Notes: generated by a model from the sequence alone, not told the origin. 64,000 nucleotides of DNA from Paraburkholderia sp. C35 (GCF_003121405.1 NZ_QBUY01000009.1:1-64000); one strand, 5' to 3'; shown: positions 38,958 through 48,419, numbered from the stretch's first letter. Program-made: numbers and translations.

Positions 38958-39494
38958 TGTTACCTCCGTTCACCACTACGGCCAGGAAAATGCATAGCGA
39001 AGCTTGAAAGGTGCGTGGACAGCGAAAATTGCGACGACGCATGCGTATCTGGATGCAATATGCAATGTAGACGGCGCGAAACGATTTGACCAGCAATCAG
39101 CCATTTTTTTAATGGGCCATTCTTGGGATTCGCGTTCAACCAGTTAGACGGACTGTGCAGACGGCCGCGGGCGGGTAGTCGAATGACAAGAAAGGAGCGT
39201 CGCTCGTCGCCAGTGCTGGTTCAGCAATTTGTTGGAGGAGGGGGCGTCAGAACGGTAGAGCTACGGCTGCAAATGATGGTTAGCGCTCGGCCGAATCCGG
39301 AAAATCGTTGCCGGCGGGCGCCCGCTCGCGTCGATTCAAGTCCAACCTCCGTGGCCTACCCGCTTCAGCCCGTCTACCCGCGCGAGACCGCAAGGCGTCC
39401 AACCAACGCCGTCCTTCGAGTTAGCAACATTGCCGCGTCAAGACCTGATCTCCCAATTGAGTCCCGGCGCGGCAATCAAGCCAGGTTACGAGGA
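38958..39494. other. Intergenic region between divergent phosphoesterase and WYL genes
   Basis: About 540 bases. The WYL reading frame stays open upstream to 39123, but the extra residues are Arg/Pro-rich and show no family likeness, so I treat them as untranslated. The region should contain both promoters. Confidence 0.35.
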
Positions 39495-40646
39495 ATGCCT
39501 TCTGCCCGTCAACTATACGCAATGCAACAAAAAACGAGGGCGCGGGGGTTTAAGGCTAAAGAACTTCGGCAACATGTCGTTAAGAATGTATTGAAAAGTC
39601 ATCATTTAATCGCCTTCGTTGACATGTTGGATCGAGAAATCATGCAAGTCTTGCCCGATGCCGGTAGGGGCGAGGAACCAATTTCCACTCCCGCCGTACA
39701 TGGCAAGCTCAGCGCTACGCTGCTCGACCCTCCGGTTGTGAAAACCGTGCAGCGACGGCTCGAAGAGATGCTGAAAGGTTCGCTCGTCATGATGGAGCAA
39801 CGCGGGAGGGCGAAATATTGGTGTAAGGTACCGGGCGCGAGTGGCCTTGCCGCGAAGGCGGCTGGCACGATGACGTACGACGAGGCGCTGGCTTTGCAGA
39901 CGTTGCGTCGCTTTTCGACGTGGCGGATTCCGACGCTAGTGGCCGAGACCCTCGCGCCATTGTTCGATGTGGCTGGCAAACGTCTGGCAAAAGTTAACAA
40001 CGAGCAGGAGCGGCGCTACCGTAAGTGGATTGACAAGATTGAAGTCGAGACCGGTAGCTTTGTGCTGCGATATCCAGAGGTCAATCACGAGATCTTCACA
40101 ACGGTCTCGCAGGCGCTGTTTGACGAGCAGAAACTCGAAGTTATATATCACTCGCGCACGAAGGCCGACAACATTGAAGCAAAGGTTATCCATCCGCTCG
40201 GACTTGTGGAAGTTGGCGGATTGGTCTATCTCGTGGCCGCGGTGCCACGCCATCGCGATCCGGCGATGTACCGGCTAGACCGTGTCGCGCGCGCGACTAT
40301 GTTGCCCGAATCGTTCGCTTATCCTCGCGGGTTCAGGCTATCAGAGTACGTGCGTGAGCAGCGTCAGTTTGATTTCATGGTCGAAGGTGAGATTGAACTA
40401 TCTCTGCGCTTCAGCAATGGAGCCGGGAACCATCTGCTTGAATCGCCGATGTCTGATGATCAGGAGGCGAGAAAGGTTGGTGACGCGCTTGAAGTGCATG
40501 GAACGGTGCTTTTGAGCCAGCGACTGCGGTGGTGGTTGAGAGCGTTTGGGCCGAGCGTCGAGGTGCTGGGCCCAGAAAGCCTGCGCTCGGAACTGGCGAC
40601 GGAGATACGGGCAATGGCTGCGATCTACGAAAGCAGGAGTCTTTGA
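39495..40646 (+). CDS. WYL-domain transcriptional regulator
   Basis: 383 residues from this ATG; another ATG 27 bases later and several upstream are possible and no Shine-Dalgarno decides. Residues about 10-115 form a winged-helix part (KELRQHVVKNVL; VKTVQRRLEEMLKGSLVMME). About 205-300 is a WYL domain (IHPLGLVEVGGLVYLVAA; MYRLDRVARATML), followed by the usual C-terminal WCX-like domain (LSQRLRWWLRAFGPSVEVL). WYL proteins bind ligands such as nucleic acids and often regulate phage-defence loci. It heads a same-strand set with a small membrane peptide, a zinc ribbon and two GTPases. Confidence 0.88.
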   Translation: MPSARQLYAMQQKTRARGFKAKELRQHVVKNVLKSHHLIAFVDMLDREIMQVLPDAGRGEEPISTPAVHGKLSATLLDPPVVKTVQRRLEEMLKGSLVMMEQRGRAKYWCKVPGASGLAAKAAGTMTYDEALALQTLRRFSTWRIPTLVAETLAPLFDVAGKRLAKVNNEQERRYRKWIDKIEVETGSFVLRYPEVNHEIFTTVSQALFDEQKLEVIYHSRTKADNIEAKVIHPLGLVEVGGLVYLVAAVPRHRDPAMYRLDRVARATMLPESFAYPRGFRLSEYVREQRQFDFMVEGEIELSLRFSNGAGNHLLESPMSDDQEARKVGDALEVHGTVLLSQRLRWWLRAFGPSVEVLGPESLRSELATEIRAMAAIYESRSL

Positions 40647-40751
40647 CCGATGCCGTTCAAAGGAGATCGGACATAGTTTGACCGACGGGCAAGATATCTT
40701 GAGAGGGCTGCATGTTGATGCCGCTCTATTGCACCCTCTACAGGAGAAACC

Positions 40752-40886
40752 ATGTGCACGAATTGTAATTCCTCCCCTCTGCAACATTTGGCCGCATTTG
40801 CGATCGTGTTCGTGGTCGCAGTGGTGGGGACAGCCGTAGTTGGAGCCTATGTCGATTCGGTCGGCTCTGATGTGCAGCCAGGGTAG
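40752..40886 (+). CDS. 44-residue membrane peptide with N-terminal CxxC
   Basis: The peptide begins MCTNCNSSPLQH and continues with one membrane helix (residues about 13-32, FAIVFVVAVVGTAVVGAYV). AGGAG lies 6-7 bases before the ATG, a strong ribosome site for a gene this short. It lies 105 bases after the WYL gene and 65 before the zinc-ribbon gene, all on the same strand. The two N-terminal cysteines could bind metal or form a disulfide between monomers. No family is known to me. Confidence 0.55.
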   Translation: MCTNCNSSPLQHLAAFAIVFVVAVVGTAVVGAYVDSVGSDVQPG

Positions 40887-40951
40887 TTAACCCCTCGTGA
40901 GTGGCGGGCTTTGTCAAGCCCGCCGACGACAACCACATAGCCCGAAGCGAT

Positions 40952-41170
40952 ATGCCCATACGCCCAGCCTCTTTTAAGTTGAAATGCAGTAAATGTGAAT
41001 GGGAACATATATTTGCTCCGCGTACCGATGTTCTGATCCCGAACGCGGATATCCGGTCCCGTTGCCCACGCTGTGGAGCGGGTGAGTTGATCCGAGCGCG
41101 CCCGAGTTTGATAGAGCTGGTTTCCGCCCGGTTGAGGGGAGCTTGGCTCGCCACTAAAAACCGTCAGTAA
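40952..41170 (+). CDS. Small zinc-ribbon protein
   Basis: 72 residues. Two CxxC knuckles (KCSKCEW at about residues 9-14 and RCPRCGAG at about 36-41) make a classical zinc ribbon; a basic tail follows. It has no membrane segment. The start was set just before the first knuckle because in-frame codons upstream overlap the region after the small membrane peptide. It may bind RNA, DNA or a partner protein of the GTPases that follow. Confidence 0.55.
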   Translation: MPIRPASFKLKCSKCEWEHIFAPRTDVLIPNADIRSRCPRCGAGELIRARPSLIELVSARLRGAWLATKNRQ

Positions 41171-41357
41171 CGAGTATTGTGGCGATTCGTGAAGAGTTGT
41201 GGATTTACCGTGGTCGTTGCGGGCGATTTTGTAAGCTGGAAAGGATGATGAAGCGAGGCCGTAGTGACCAGATAAATGTCAAGCGGTCAGTAACCAGGAA
41301 GCGGCTGCGGGGGCAGCATTCCATGGTCATAACGACACTCTCAACAAAGGGAAGAAC

Positions 41358-42461
41358 ATGAATAGTCAGGGACACGGCAACTTCGATTTCGCCGGCAAGG
41401 CAAAAGAAGAATACGAAAAAATTCGCAGGGAACTCAAGCGACCTAACATTCTTGTGTGTGGGGGTACGGGAGCGGGGAAAAGTACACTCATCAACTTGAC
41501 GTTGGCGGATGAGAAACTTCGTGCCGCCGTGAACGCTGGTCGCCCGGTTACGCAAGTAGTCGAAAAATACCAAGGTGAACTCATCACGGTGTACGACAGC
41601 CCTGGCTATGAATCTGGGGAATCGAGCCAGAAGAAATACAAGGAGACGGTGCTTGATCTGATTTTCAGGAACAAGAATAGCACCGAGAACAGAATCCACA
41701 TGGCGTGGTATTGCATCAGTCAGGGTAACGATCGTGTCCTCGACATCGATATTCAGACCATCAATGGCATCCGAAAGGTCGATGTACCGTTGGCGGTGGT
41801 GTTGACGCAAGCCGACAAAGGTGAACAGGGCGGTTTCGAGAAGCTGAAGGCTCTGTTGGAGAAGGAATGTCCGGACGGCGTGCGTGTTTTCGAGACTTCG
41901 CAAAACCCATCACTCGGGCTTGGCGTGGATCCGTTGCTGAAATGGGCAATGGCGTGCCTCGACGAATCCTTGCGTACCGCTTTTATTTCTTCCTCGAACG
42001 TATCCATTGAAACGAAGTTGGAAGAGGGGCGTAACATAACGCTACAGCACATCGGCATTGCCGCCGGAATTGCAGCGTCCCCCATTCCCTGGAGCGATGC
42101 GCCTTTGCTGTTAGGAAATCAGGCGACCTTGATGGGGCGTTTGGCCAGTCTCTGGAATTTGCCATCCATAACATCAGCCATCAGCAGCGTACTTCCCGGG
42201 CAGATCGTCTCAACGGTTGGAAAATCCGCAGCTGGAAATCTGATCAAGATGATTCCTGGTGTAGGTTCTGTAGCGGGTGCACTCATCAACGCGGGTGTTG
42301 CCTCAGCAATGACGGCGGGTATCGGCTACGGGATCAACGAACTGTTTGCAAAGATGGCGAGAGACGAACTCGCCGGCAAGCAACAAGACCTCTCCGCTTA
42401 TCTTGCCATGTTGCCAGACCTCATTAACATGTTCAAAAAGCAAGAAGAAGAGCACGCGTGA
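41358..42461 (+). CDS. GTPase with C-terminal membrane-associated DUF697-like region
   Basis: 367 residues. G-motifs of a TRAFAC-class GTPase: Walker A G-G-T-G-A-G-K-S-T at 35-43, a G2 threonine near 65, G3 D80-S-P-G83 and G4 T150-Q-A-D153. Residues about 230-340 are hydrophobic (GIAAGIAASPIPWSDAPLL; GNLIKMIPGVGSVAGALINA), as in YcjF/DUF697 GTPase partners, and probably insert into or remodel membranes. AAAGGGAAG precedes the ATG. The next GTPase gene starts 3 bases after the stop, so the two are made together. Confidence 0.88.
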   Translation: MNSQGHGNFDFAGKAKEEYEKIRRELKRPNILVCGGTGAGKSTLINLTLADEKLRAAVNAGRPVTQVVEKYQGELITVYDSPGYESGESSQKKYKETVLDLIFRNKNSTENRIHMAWYCISQGNDRVLDIDIQTINGIRKVDVPLAVVLTQADKGEQGGFEKLKALLEKECPDGVRVFETSQNPSLGLGVDPLLKWAMACLDESLRTAFISSSNVSIETKLEEGRNITLQHIGIAAGIAASPIPWSDAPLLLGNQATLMGRLASLWNLPSITSAISSVLPGQIVSTVGKSAAGNLIKMIPGVGSVAGALINAGVASAMTAGIGYGINELFAKMARDELAGKQQDLSAYLAMLPDLINMFKKQEEEHA

Positions 42462-42464
42462 GCT

Positions 42465-43538
42465 ATGAACGTTAATGTCTTGATACTTGGCAAGTCTGGC
42501 GCGGGAAAATCCACGCTCCTCAATTATCTGTGGGGTGAAAAAATTGCCGAAGCGGGCATTGGCAAGCCGGTAACCCCAAAGGAAACGAAGGACAGCGTAG
42601 GGTTGTATGAATCCCCGCCAGTTTCGCTCAATGGACATAGTCTGACCGTCTTTGACAGTTGGGGCATGGAGGCAGACAAGGCCGAAGAATGGCTTAGGAC
42701 GCTCATGCCAGAAATGAAGAAGCGTGAATTATCACCAAGTGTCGAAGATTGGTTTCATGCTGTGATCTATTGTGTGGGCGCTTCCGGAGCGCGGCTGGAA
42801 CCTTTCGAGACTGAAGTGGCGCGACAGCTGCAGAGGGCGGGGCATACGGTGGTATTCGCGCTCACAAAGGCAGGCCGTGCAAGCCAGACAGAACTTGCTG
42901 CGTTGCAGAGAACCATTCGCGAGGACTGTCCTGACAATGGCGGTATTGTCGAGGTCGAAAGTCGTAATGTCGTTTTGCGCAACGGCGAAACCACGAATGC
43001 TCGCGGAAAGGAGGAACTGACAGACGCGCTAACCAAGAACCTAGCCAAAAAGCTGAAATATAAGCTCGCTGTGCTGTATCCGGAAACGTACAACAGACAC
43101 TGCGCGTCATGGAAGGCGGCTACGTTGGATCGATACGACAGAGAAGCGGGGTTCTTCACGCCGACTGCTGTGACAATGTCAAAGGTTGGTCCTTTTGCTC
43201 AGGCCAGGTTGGAGTCACTTTTCTCACAGATGAACACTTGGCTAAACAAAGCGATATCTGACCTCGAATCCTTTCAAGAGGCGTTTGATGAGACCATTGG
43301 TGTGATTCATCGTGAAAATGTGCCCGTGATGAAGGCTCAAAATGCCAAAGATAAAATTGTCTGGGACACCGCTGAGTATGCCACCTTGACCCTCGTAAGT
43401 CTCATACCCGGGTTAAACATAGCCTATATGTTTGTGGCTACGGATATGCATAAGGACAGACTGTCGGAAAAGCTGGACGGAATCATTTCGAAGATCCGTG
43501 TGGAGGCGGAAACTTATATCCGCGGTCGTCTCCTGTAG
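42465..43538 (+). CDS. Second GTPase of a tandem pair
   Basis: 357 residues. Walker A G-K-S-G-A-G-K-S-T lies at residues 9-17 and G3 D64-S-W-G67. The expected G4 reads T134-K-A-G137, so the aspartate that selects guanine is missing. The C-terminal third is helical (WNKAISDLESF-like coiled segment) and ends with a hydrophobic hairpin (YATLTLVSLIPGLNIAYMFV). It differs clearly from its upstream neighbour, so this is not a recent duplication. Dynamin-like or septin-like pairs with related spacing act on membranes; the role here is unknown. Confidence 0.87.
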   Translation: MNVNVLILGKSGAGKSTLLNYLWGEKIAEAGIGKPVTPKETKDSVGLYESPPVSLNGHSLTVFDSWGMEADKAEEWLRTLMPEMKKRELSPSVEDWFHAVIYCVGASGARLEPFETEVARQLQRAGHTVVFALTKAGRASQTELAALQRTIREDCPDNGGIVEVESRNVVLRNGETTNARGKEELTDALTKNLAKKLKYKLAVLYPETYNRHCASWKAATLDRYDREAGFFTPTAVTMSKVGPFAQARLESLFSQMNTWLNKAISDLESFQEAFDETIGVIHRENVPVMKAQNAKDKIVWDTAEYATLTLVSLIPGLNIAYMFVATDMHKDRLSEKLDGIISKIRVEAETYIRGRLL

Positions 43539-43567
43539 GGCGCACGTTTTGTCCGTGTACTATATCT

Positions 43568-44395
43568 TTAAATTTTCTTGAAAGATCTCGGCAGCGGTTC
43601 CCCGTACTTTCTGAATAGCTGTGCCAGATAAGACGGGGAATCGATGCCGACGGCCGCTGCCGCTGCGACAACTGTAACTTGCCTGGTTTGCAGCAGCAGG
43701 GCGGCTCGACGAACACGCTGTCGAGATTGATAGTCGACGATCGTTTCTCCTGTCACATCTCGAAACGTACGCGTGAGCGTACGACGGGATGTGCCAAATT
43801 CATTTGCGACTCGATCCAGGCTAATCGGTTGGTCGAGCGTCGCATCGAGATAGCTACAAATATCGCTGACCAACTCGCGGCGTGCGTCGATCCCTCCCGC
43901 AGGCAGCGCCGCTGAAGCGAGGCCGGCTTCGATACATGAGGCGGCCACCATCTGGTCCGTCAATTCCTTGCGATAGAGCCCCAGTTCGTTATTGTTTCGA
44001 TAACGAGTGTCAGCGGCGAGACGTATCACCTGCAGCAGCGGTTGCGGAACAGTTTGAATCGCGATTTTCGCCCGCGCCAGACGCTGGCCGGCTTTACGTT
44101 CGCAATGCGTGACGAAGTCCTTGGCAATGTAGACCGCGAAATGCTCCTGCTCGCTCTTGTAGCCGTGGGTATCGTGCATGCATTGCGGGGGCACCATGAC
44201 GAACGACATGGGAGCGACCCGCAACGGCGAAACGTTCGATTCGATGTTCACGACCAACTGTCCTGTGCGGGGCAGCAGGAACATGTACTCGTCATGCACG
44301 TGAGCTTCGGTTCGATATTCGCCGACTGAAACATGGCGCACATCTGCAACGCGATTGCCTGTAAGGTGGGTCGGTGCTGTAGGGTAGTGCCTCAC
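43568..44395 (-). CDS. AraC-family transcriptional regulator
   Basis: 275 residues. The N-terminal cupin domain has the HVHDEYMFLLPRTGQ metal/ligand loop, and the C-terminal AraC double HTH has DRVANEFGTSRRTLTRTFRD and AAAVGIDSPSYLAQLFRKYG. The start is GTG with AAGGA seven bases upstream. It is divergent from the PhzF/cyclodeaminase/symporter operon across 256 bases and is its likely regulator. It ends 29 bases from the convergent GTPase gene. Confidence 0.9.
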   Translation of the reverse strand: MRHYPTAPTHLTGNRVADVRHVSVGEYRTEAHVHDEYMFLLPRTGQLVVNIESNVSPLRVAPMSFVMVPPQCMHDTHGYKSEQEHFAVYIAKDFVTHCERKAGQRLARAKIAIQTVPQPLLQVIRLAADTRYRNNNELGLYRKELTDQMVAASCIEAGLASAALPAGGIDARRELVSDICSYLDATLDQPISLDRVANEFGTSRRTLTRTFRDVTGETIVDYQSRQRVRRAALLLQTRQVTVVAAAAAVGIDSPSYLAQLFRKYGEPLPRSFKKI

Positions 44396-44651
44396 GGGTA
44401 CATCCTTGATCGCCTATCAACGGAGCGGGGAGCCCTCCCAACGCGTGGAGGTTCAGTATAGCGCTTCGGGAATCGCGCTGCGCGGCCTGTGTGGCGTCGG
44501 TGCCAGGGAAAACGCCAGGGAGCCACGCGCCTTGCTGGAAGCCGAAGGCAGCGAATTGGCCCGATTGTGGGGTTTCGTGGCCCGATAGAAGGCGAAACAA
44601 TCTCCGATCGTCTGCATGCTGCAAACACTTTATACAAGTGGAGTCAGATTC

Positions 44652-45563
44652 ATGCAGTTGCAAACGGTTTTGGATACGGGGGCTTCCGTAGATACTCACC
44701 CCCACTTCGTGTGCGTTTTTCCTAACGGCAAAGGTGGTGGCAACCCAGCACCCATTGTGCTCAACGCAGACAGGATGACATCAGATGAAATGATGGCTGT
44801 GGCGGCACGATATGGACACGAAAGTGCATTCGTCTGCGCGCCTCGCGACCGGCGTCACTCGTTTCGTCTGCGATTCTTCGTGCCTCAGCATGAAATGGAA
44901 ATGTGTGGGCATGCGACGGTAGGTACCCTATGGCTACTTCGCTCACTTGGACATTGGAATTCGAACGTAGCAACGCTCGAAACGTTGAGCGGCATCGTTG
45001 AGGCCCGCTTCAACGAACGTACGCAAATCATTGAGGTTAGCCAGCCGAAGGGCGTCGTCCAGCCGGTTGACGACGAAAGGCTGCTGGCTTCTATCTGCAA
45101 GGTGTTGCGCATTGATCCCGTCGATCTGGATTCGCTCCCGGTCCTCAATTCCGCGACTAGCCGCACAAAGACGCTGATACCGCTTAGATCGATTCAGCGG
45201 CTGCATGCGCTTTCACCAAACTTCGAGGAAGTACGTTCCTTGTGCGACGCACTGCAATCGACGGGGTTGTACCCGTTCGCCGTGCAAAGCGCACGTCCGT
45301 TCCAGGTCCACGCAAGGCAGTTCCCACGTTCATCTGGGTATCCCGAGGATGCTGCTACGGGCATTGCTGCTGCAGCGCTGCTATACGGCGTATTGCATCA
45401 CGGGCTCCTCGAACCCGGCGTGCATGGGATGAACGTGCATCAGGGATATGCCATGAATAAACCTTCACTTATTCGAGTGGAGTTGCGCAATCCCGATGAT
45501 AGTGACTCGGGTTGCTGGATTGGCGGCGCGGTTGAACGTACAGCGCTGGAGCGACTGTCATGA
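44652..45563 (+). CDS. PhzF-family epimerase/isomerase
   Basis: 303 residues, typical of the family. It has GGNPAPIVLNADRM near the start, HESAFVCAPRD, EMEMCGHATVGTLWLL and the C-terminal SSGYPEDAATGIAAAAL that binds the carboxylate. PhzF enzymes share the fold of diaminopimelate epimerase and proline racemase. GGAG lies 8 bases before this ATG; a start 36 bases upstream is less likely. It overlaps the next gene by 4 bases (ATGA). With the ketimine-reductase-like neighbour, an amino-acid or imino-acid route is likely. Confidence 0.88.
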   Translation: MQLQTVLDTGASVDTHPHFVCVFPNGKGGGNPAPIVLNADRMTSDEMMAVAARYGHESAFVCAPRDRRHSFRLRFFVPQHEMEMCGHATVGTLWLLRSLGHWNSNVATLETLSGIVEARFNERTQIIEVSQPKGVVQPVDDERLLASICKVLRIDPVDLDSLPVLNSATSRTKTLIPLRSIQRLHALSPNFEEVRSLCDALQSTGLYPFAVQSARPFQVHARQFPRSSGYPEDAATGIAAAALLYGVLHHGLLEPGVHGMNVHQGYAMNKPSLIRVELRNPDDSDSGCWIGGAVERTALERLS

Positions 45564-46474
45564 AATTCTTTACGAACGAACAGATTGCAGCACAACTCGA
45601 TGTACGAACGGCGTCCAGCGCGATTCGTGAGGCGTATCTCGACTTCGCACGTGGCACGGCGGCGATGCAACCGAGGGCACGCACCGGAATCGCAGATGTG
45701 AAATTCAGCGCGATGAGCGCAATGTTGGGGCGCGCGGGGATTGCGGCTTCGAAGATTTATACGACCATCGATGGTCAATTCCGCTTTTATATCGCGTTGC
45801 TCTCGCTAGAAGACGGCGCGCTTAAGGCGCTGATGGAAGGAGACGCCATTACGGCTACACGAACGGCAGCCACGACTGTTCTTGCGGCACAGTATCTTGC
45901 CCGTACCACAAGCAGCAGTCTTGGCCTGTTTGGTAGCGGGATTCAGGCGCGCGCACATGTTGATGCCTTCGTTGAGCAATGCGACGTGCGCGAAGTACTG
46001 ATTCACAGTCGTGACGAGAACTCCGCGCGCCACCTGGCCGCCCGCCTCAAGCAAGAGTTTGCGGTGGATGCTCGTCTAGTGGATGCGCAAGCTGCTGCTT
46101 CCGCCGACATGGTGGTGCTAGCAACCCGATCGTCGGAGCCGGTTCTGCGCGGCGAATGGCTTCGCCCAGGCGCCTTTGTCGCCAGCATTGGCGCGACGCG
46201 CCCGGACCAGAGGGAACTTGATGACACATCGCTGCGGTCCGCATCCCGAATCGTCGTGGACTGGACGGGACAGGCGCCGTTTGAGACAGGTGACCTTGTA
46301 CTTGCGCCAGAGGGGCTCCTAGAGAGCATGCCTCCCGTCGACCTGTCGAGCGTTATCGCAGCCGGCGAAACACGCGCTGCGCGGGCAGAAGACATTGTTA
46401 TCTATAAGGCTGTTGGGGTCGCGTTGCAGGATGCTGCGGTCGCACATCTTGCGTACACACGCCTCCTTTCCTGA
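45560..46474 (+). CDS. Ornithine cyclodeaminase/mu-crystallin family protein
   Basis: 304 residues. An N-terminal catalytic half (MQPRARTGI; ASKIYTTIDGQ) is followed by a Rossmann NAD(P) motif (GLFGSGIQARAHVDAF) and the family end piece (EDIVIYKAVGVALQDAAVA). Members act as ornithine cyclodeaminases, alanine dehydrogenases or ketimine reductases such as pyrroline-2-carboxylate reductase. Pairing with a PhzF/racemase-fold enzyme and an acidic-substrate symporter favours an imino-acid reductase, which is inference. The ATG overlaps the PhzF stop. Confidence 0.9.
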   Translation: MKFFTNEQIAAQLDVRTASSAIREAYLDFARGTAAMQPRARTGIADVKFSAMSAMLGRAGIAASKIYTTIDGQFRFYIALLSLEDGALKALMEGDAITATRTAATTVLAAQYLARTTSSSLGLFGSGIQARAHVDAFVEQCDVREVLIHSRDENSARHLAARLKQEFAVDARLVDAQAAASADMVVLATRSSEPVLRGEWLRPGAFVASIGATRPDQRELDDTSLRSASRIVVDWTGQAPFETGDLVLAPEGLLESMPPVDLSSVIAAGETRAARAEDIVIYKAVGVALQDAAVAHLAYTRLLS

Positions 46475-46489
46475 ATGCCGGAGTCACGC

Positions 46490-47803
46490 ATGAAATTCAC
46501 CCTTACCACACGGATTCTCGTTGCAATGTCGCTCGGCATCGTCACAGGTGTCGTTTGTCATGGAATGCTGTCGGCAGACTCTGCAACACAGGTCAGTGGC
46601 TATTTCTCGCTGCTTGCTGATCTGTTTTTACGAATGATCAAGATGATCATCGCGCCGCTTGTCTTCTGTACGCTGGTGGTCGGCGTGACCAAAATCGGCG
46701 ACGTCGGTACCGTAGGCCGGATCGGCATGCGGACATTAGGCTGGTTTCTCGTCGCCTCGTTCGTATCGCTTGTGCTCGGAGCGTTGCTCGCTAACTGGCT
46801 TCAGCCGGGCCGCGCTTTGGAACTTGTGCTGCCGCCCGCCAATGCTTCCTCAGGGCTGAGCACCACCGCATTGTCGCTCAAGGAGTTCGTCGTGCATCTC
46901 GTGCCGCGCAGTATCGTAGAGGCCATGGCGAACAACGAGATCCTCCAGATTGTTGTGTTTGCGGCATTCTTCAGTGTTGGGCTCACGACTCTCGGAGAAA
47001 AATCGAATCTCGTTGTATCGTTCCTCGAGCAAATCGCGCAGGTAATGTTGAACGTGACAGGCTACGTGATGGCGCTGGCACCATTTGCCGTGTTCGGAGC
47101 GATTGCGAATGTGGTGACGACACGTGGAGTATCGGTGCTCATCACCTACGGCCGCTTCATGGGTGAATTTTATGGCAGCCTCATAGTGCTCTGGTTGCTT
47201 CTGTTTGCCATCGGCGGAGTGCTCCTTGGCCGACCCGTATTCACGCTGGTCCGGCTCATGCGAGCGCCTATGTTGATCGGCTTCAGCACGGCAAGCAGTG
47301 AATCGGTATATCCGAAAATGCTGGAGCAGCTTGAGCGTTTTGGAGTGCCCAGGCGTATCGCCAGTTTCGTTTTGCCGATCGGCTATTCGTTCAATCTGGA
47401 CGGTACGATGATGTATTGCACATTCGCGACGCTGTTCATCGCGCAAGCCTACGGCGTTCATTTGACGTTCATTCAACAGTTGTCGATGCTCGCTATCCTG
47501 ATGCTGACGAGCAAAGGAATGGCCGCTGTTCCACGCGCGTCGTTAGTGGTGATTGCCGCGACGCTCGGGCAGTTTAATATTCCCGAGGCTGGGCTGTTAC
47601 TAATCATGGGGGTCGACCATTTTCTCGACATGGGTCGTACAGCAACGAACGTCTTGGGCAATGCGATTGCGTCAGCAGTTGTCGCTAAATGGGAGGGTGT
47701 ATTGAGTACTACGTCGGCCGAGGTGTCGCCGGCTCGTGAGGCCGTGCACGCAGAAACAGGTCTGACTAAAACCGAAGACGCGCGTGTTGTCTCACAAGCG
47801 TGA
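46490..47803 (+). CDS. Dicarboxylate/amino acid:cation symporter (DAACS family)
   Basis: 437 residues. The family core is evident: LRMIKMIIAPLVFCTLVVGV, a re-entrant serine-rich loop GFSTASSESVYPKML, PIGYSFNLDGTMMYCTFATL and VDHFLDMGRTATNVLGNA. Members such as GltP and DctA import acidic amino acids or C4-dicarboxylates with H+ or Na+. The ATG with GGAG six bases upstream was chosen over the ATG immediately after the preceding stop. It is the last gene of the AraC-controlled operon. Confidence 0.93.
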   Translation: MKFTLTTRILVAMSLGIVTGVVCHGMLSADSATQVSGYFSLLADLFLRMIKMIIAPLVFCTLVVGVTKIGDVGTVGRIGMRTLGWFLVASFVSLVLGALLANWLQPGRALELVLPPANASSGLSTTALSLKEFVVHLVPRSIVEAMANNEILQIVVFAAFFSVGLTTLGEKSNLVVSFLEQIAQVMLNVTGYVMALAPFAVFGAIANVVTTRGVSVLITYGRFMGEFYGSLIVLWLLLFAIGGVLLGRPVFTLVRLMRAPMLIGFSTASSESVYPKMLEQLERFGVPRRIASFVLPIGYSFNLDGTMMYCTFATLFIAQAYGVHLTFIQQLSMLAILMLTSKGMAAVPRASLVVIAATLGQFNIPEAGLLLIMGVDHFLDMGRTATNVLGNAIASAVVAKWEGVLSTTSAEVSPAREAVHAETGLTKTEDARVVSQA

Positions 47804-48419
47804 ATGGAAGCGAGCGTTTCACAGGGTTCGGCAGCCAGCTGGTGTTGGAACCGAACCGTCATTGACATTTGTCAATGAAAGGCGCACTGGTGAACTCGAG
47901 CTCAAAGCCGCGCCTGCGACCCACCGCAACGCATCGCGATATTGAGCTTGTCCTTTGCTTCATTCAGTTGTCGACGCATCGAACGTCTGTCTGACGCTAT
48001 CAAAACCGATACAGTGCTCTTGATATTCGGGAAAGTGGTATCCATCACAAGTTTTCCATTATCGCCTAAATGGGCCTGAATACTGGAAGATCCGACGGTT
48101 TGTGCACCTTCCTCCTGCCCCGGATTCGCTTTTCTTCCGAGAGCGACGCCGTGGCATCGACAAATTTGCAGTTCGACACGATTTGGGCTCGGGCGGAGTT
48201 GCTGGCGGCGTCATGCGCGCTTTCAATTCACGTCCAACGTTACGGTCTTATCGAATACGTTTCAAACGATCGTTTCAGAGGCGTCTTCGCCTGAAAGCCG
48301 AAGGCGAGCCGACCGCACCTGCGCCGTGGGATTTGGCGCTCACGGTTTACGGCCCATCTGGAGCAGACTTGATAGCGTGATTCCCTATATTGCAGTAATT
48401 GATTCAGTTTTGTAGCATG
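47804..48419. other. Intergenic region downstream of the symporter
   Basis: About 620 bases with no supported gene. Short frames are Arg-rich shadows. A CAG/TTGATT-rich stretch near 48385-48415 may hold the promoter of the structured transcript that follows. Confidence 0.3.

Noticed and set aside
39123..39494. Upstream extension of the WYL gene
   Set aside because: The extra residues are Arg/Pro-rich with no family likeness and are probably not translated.
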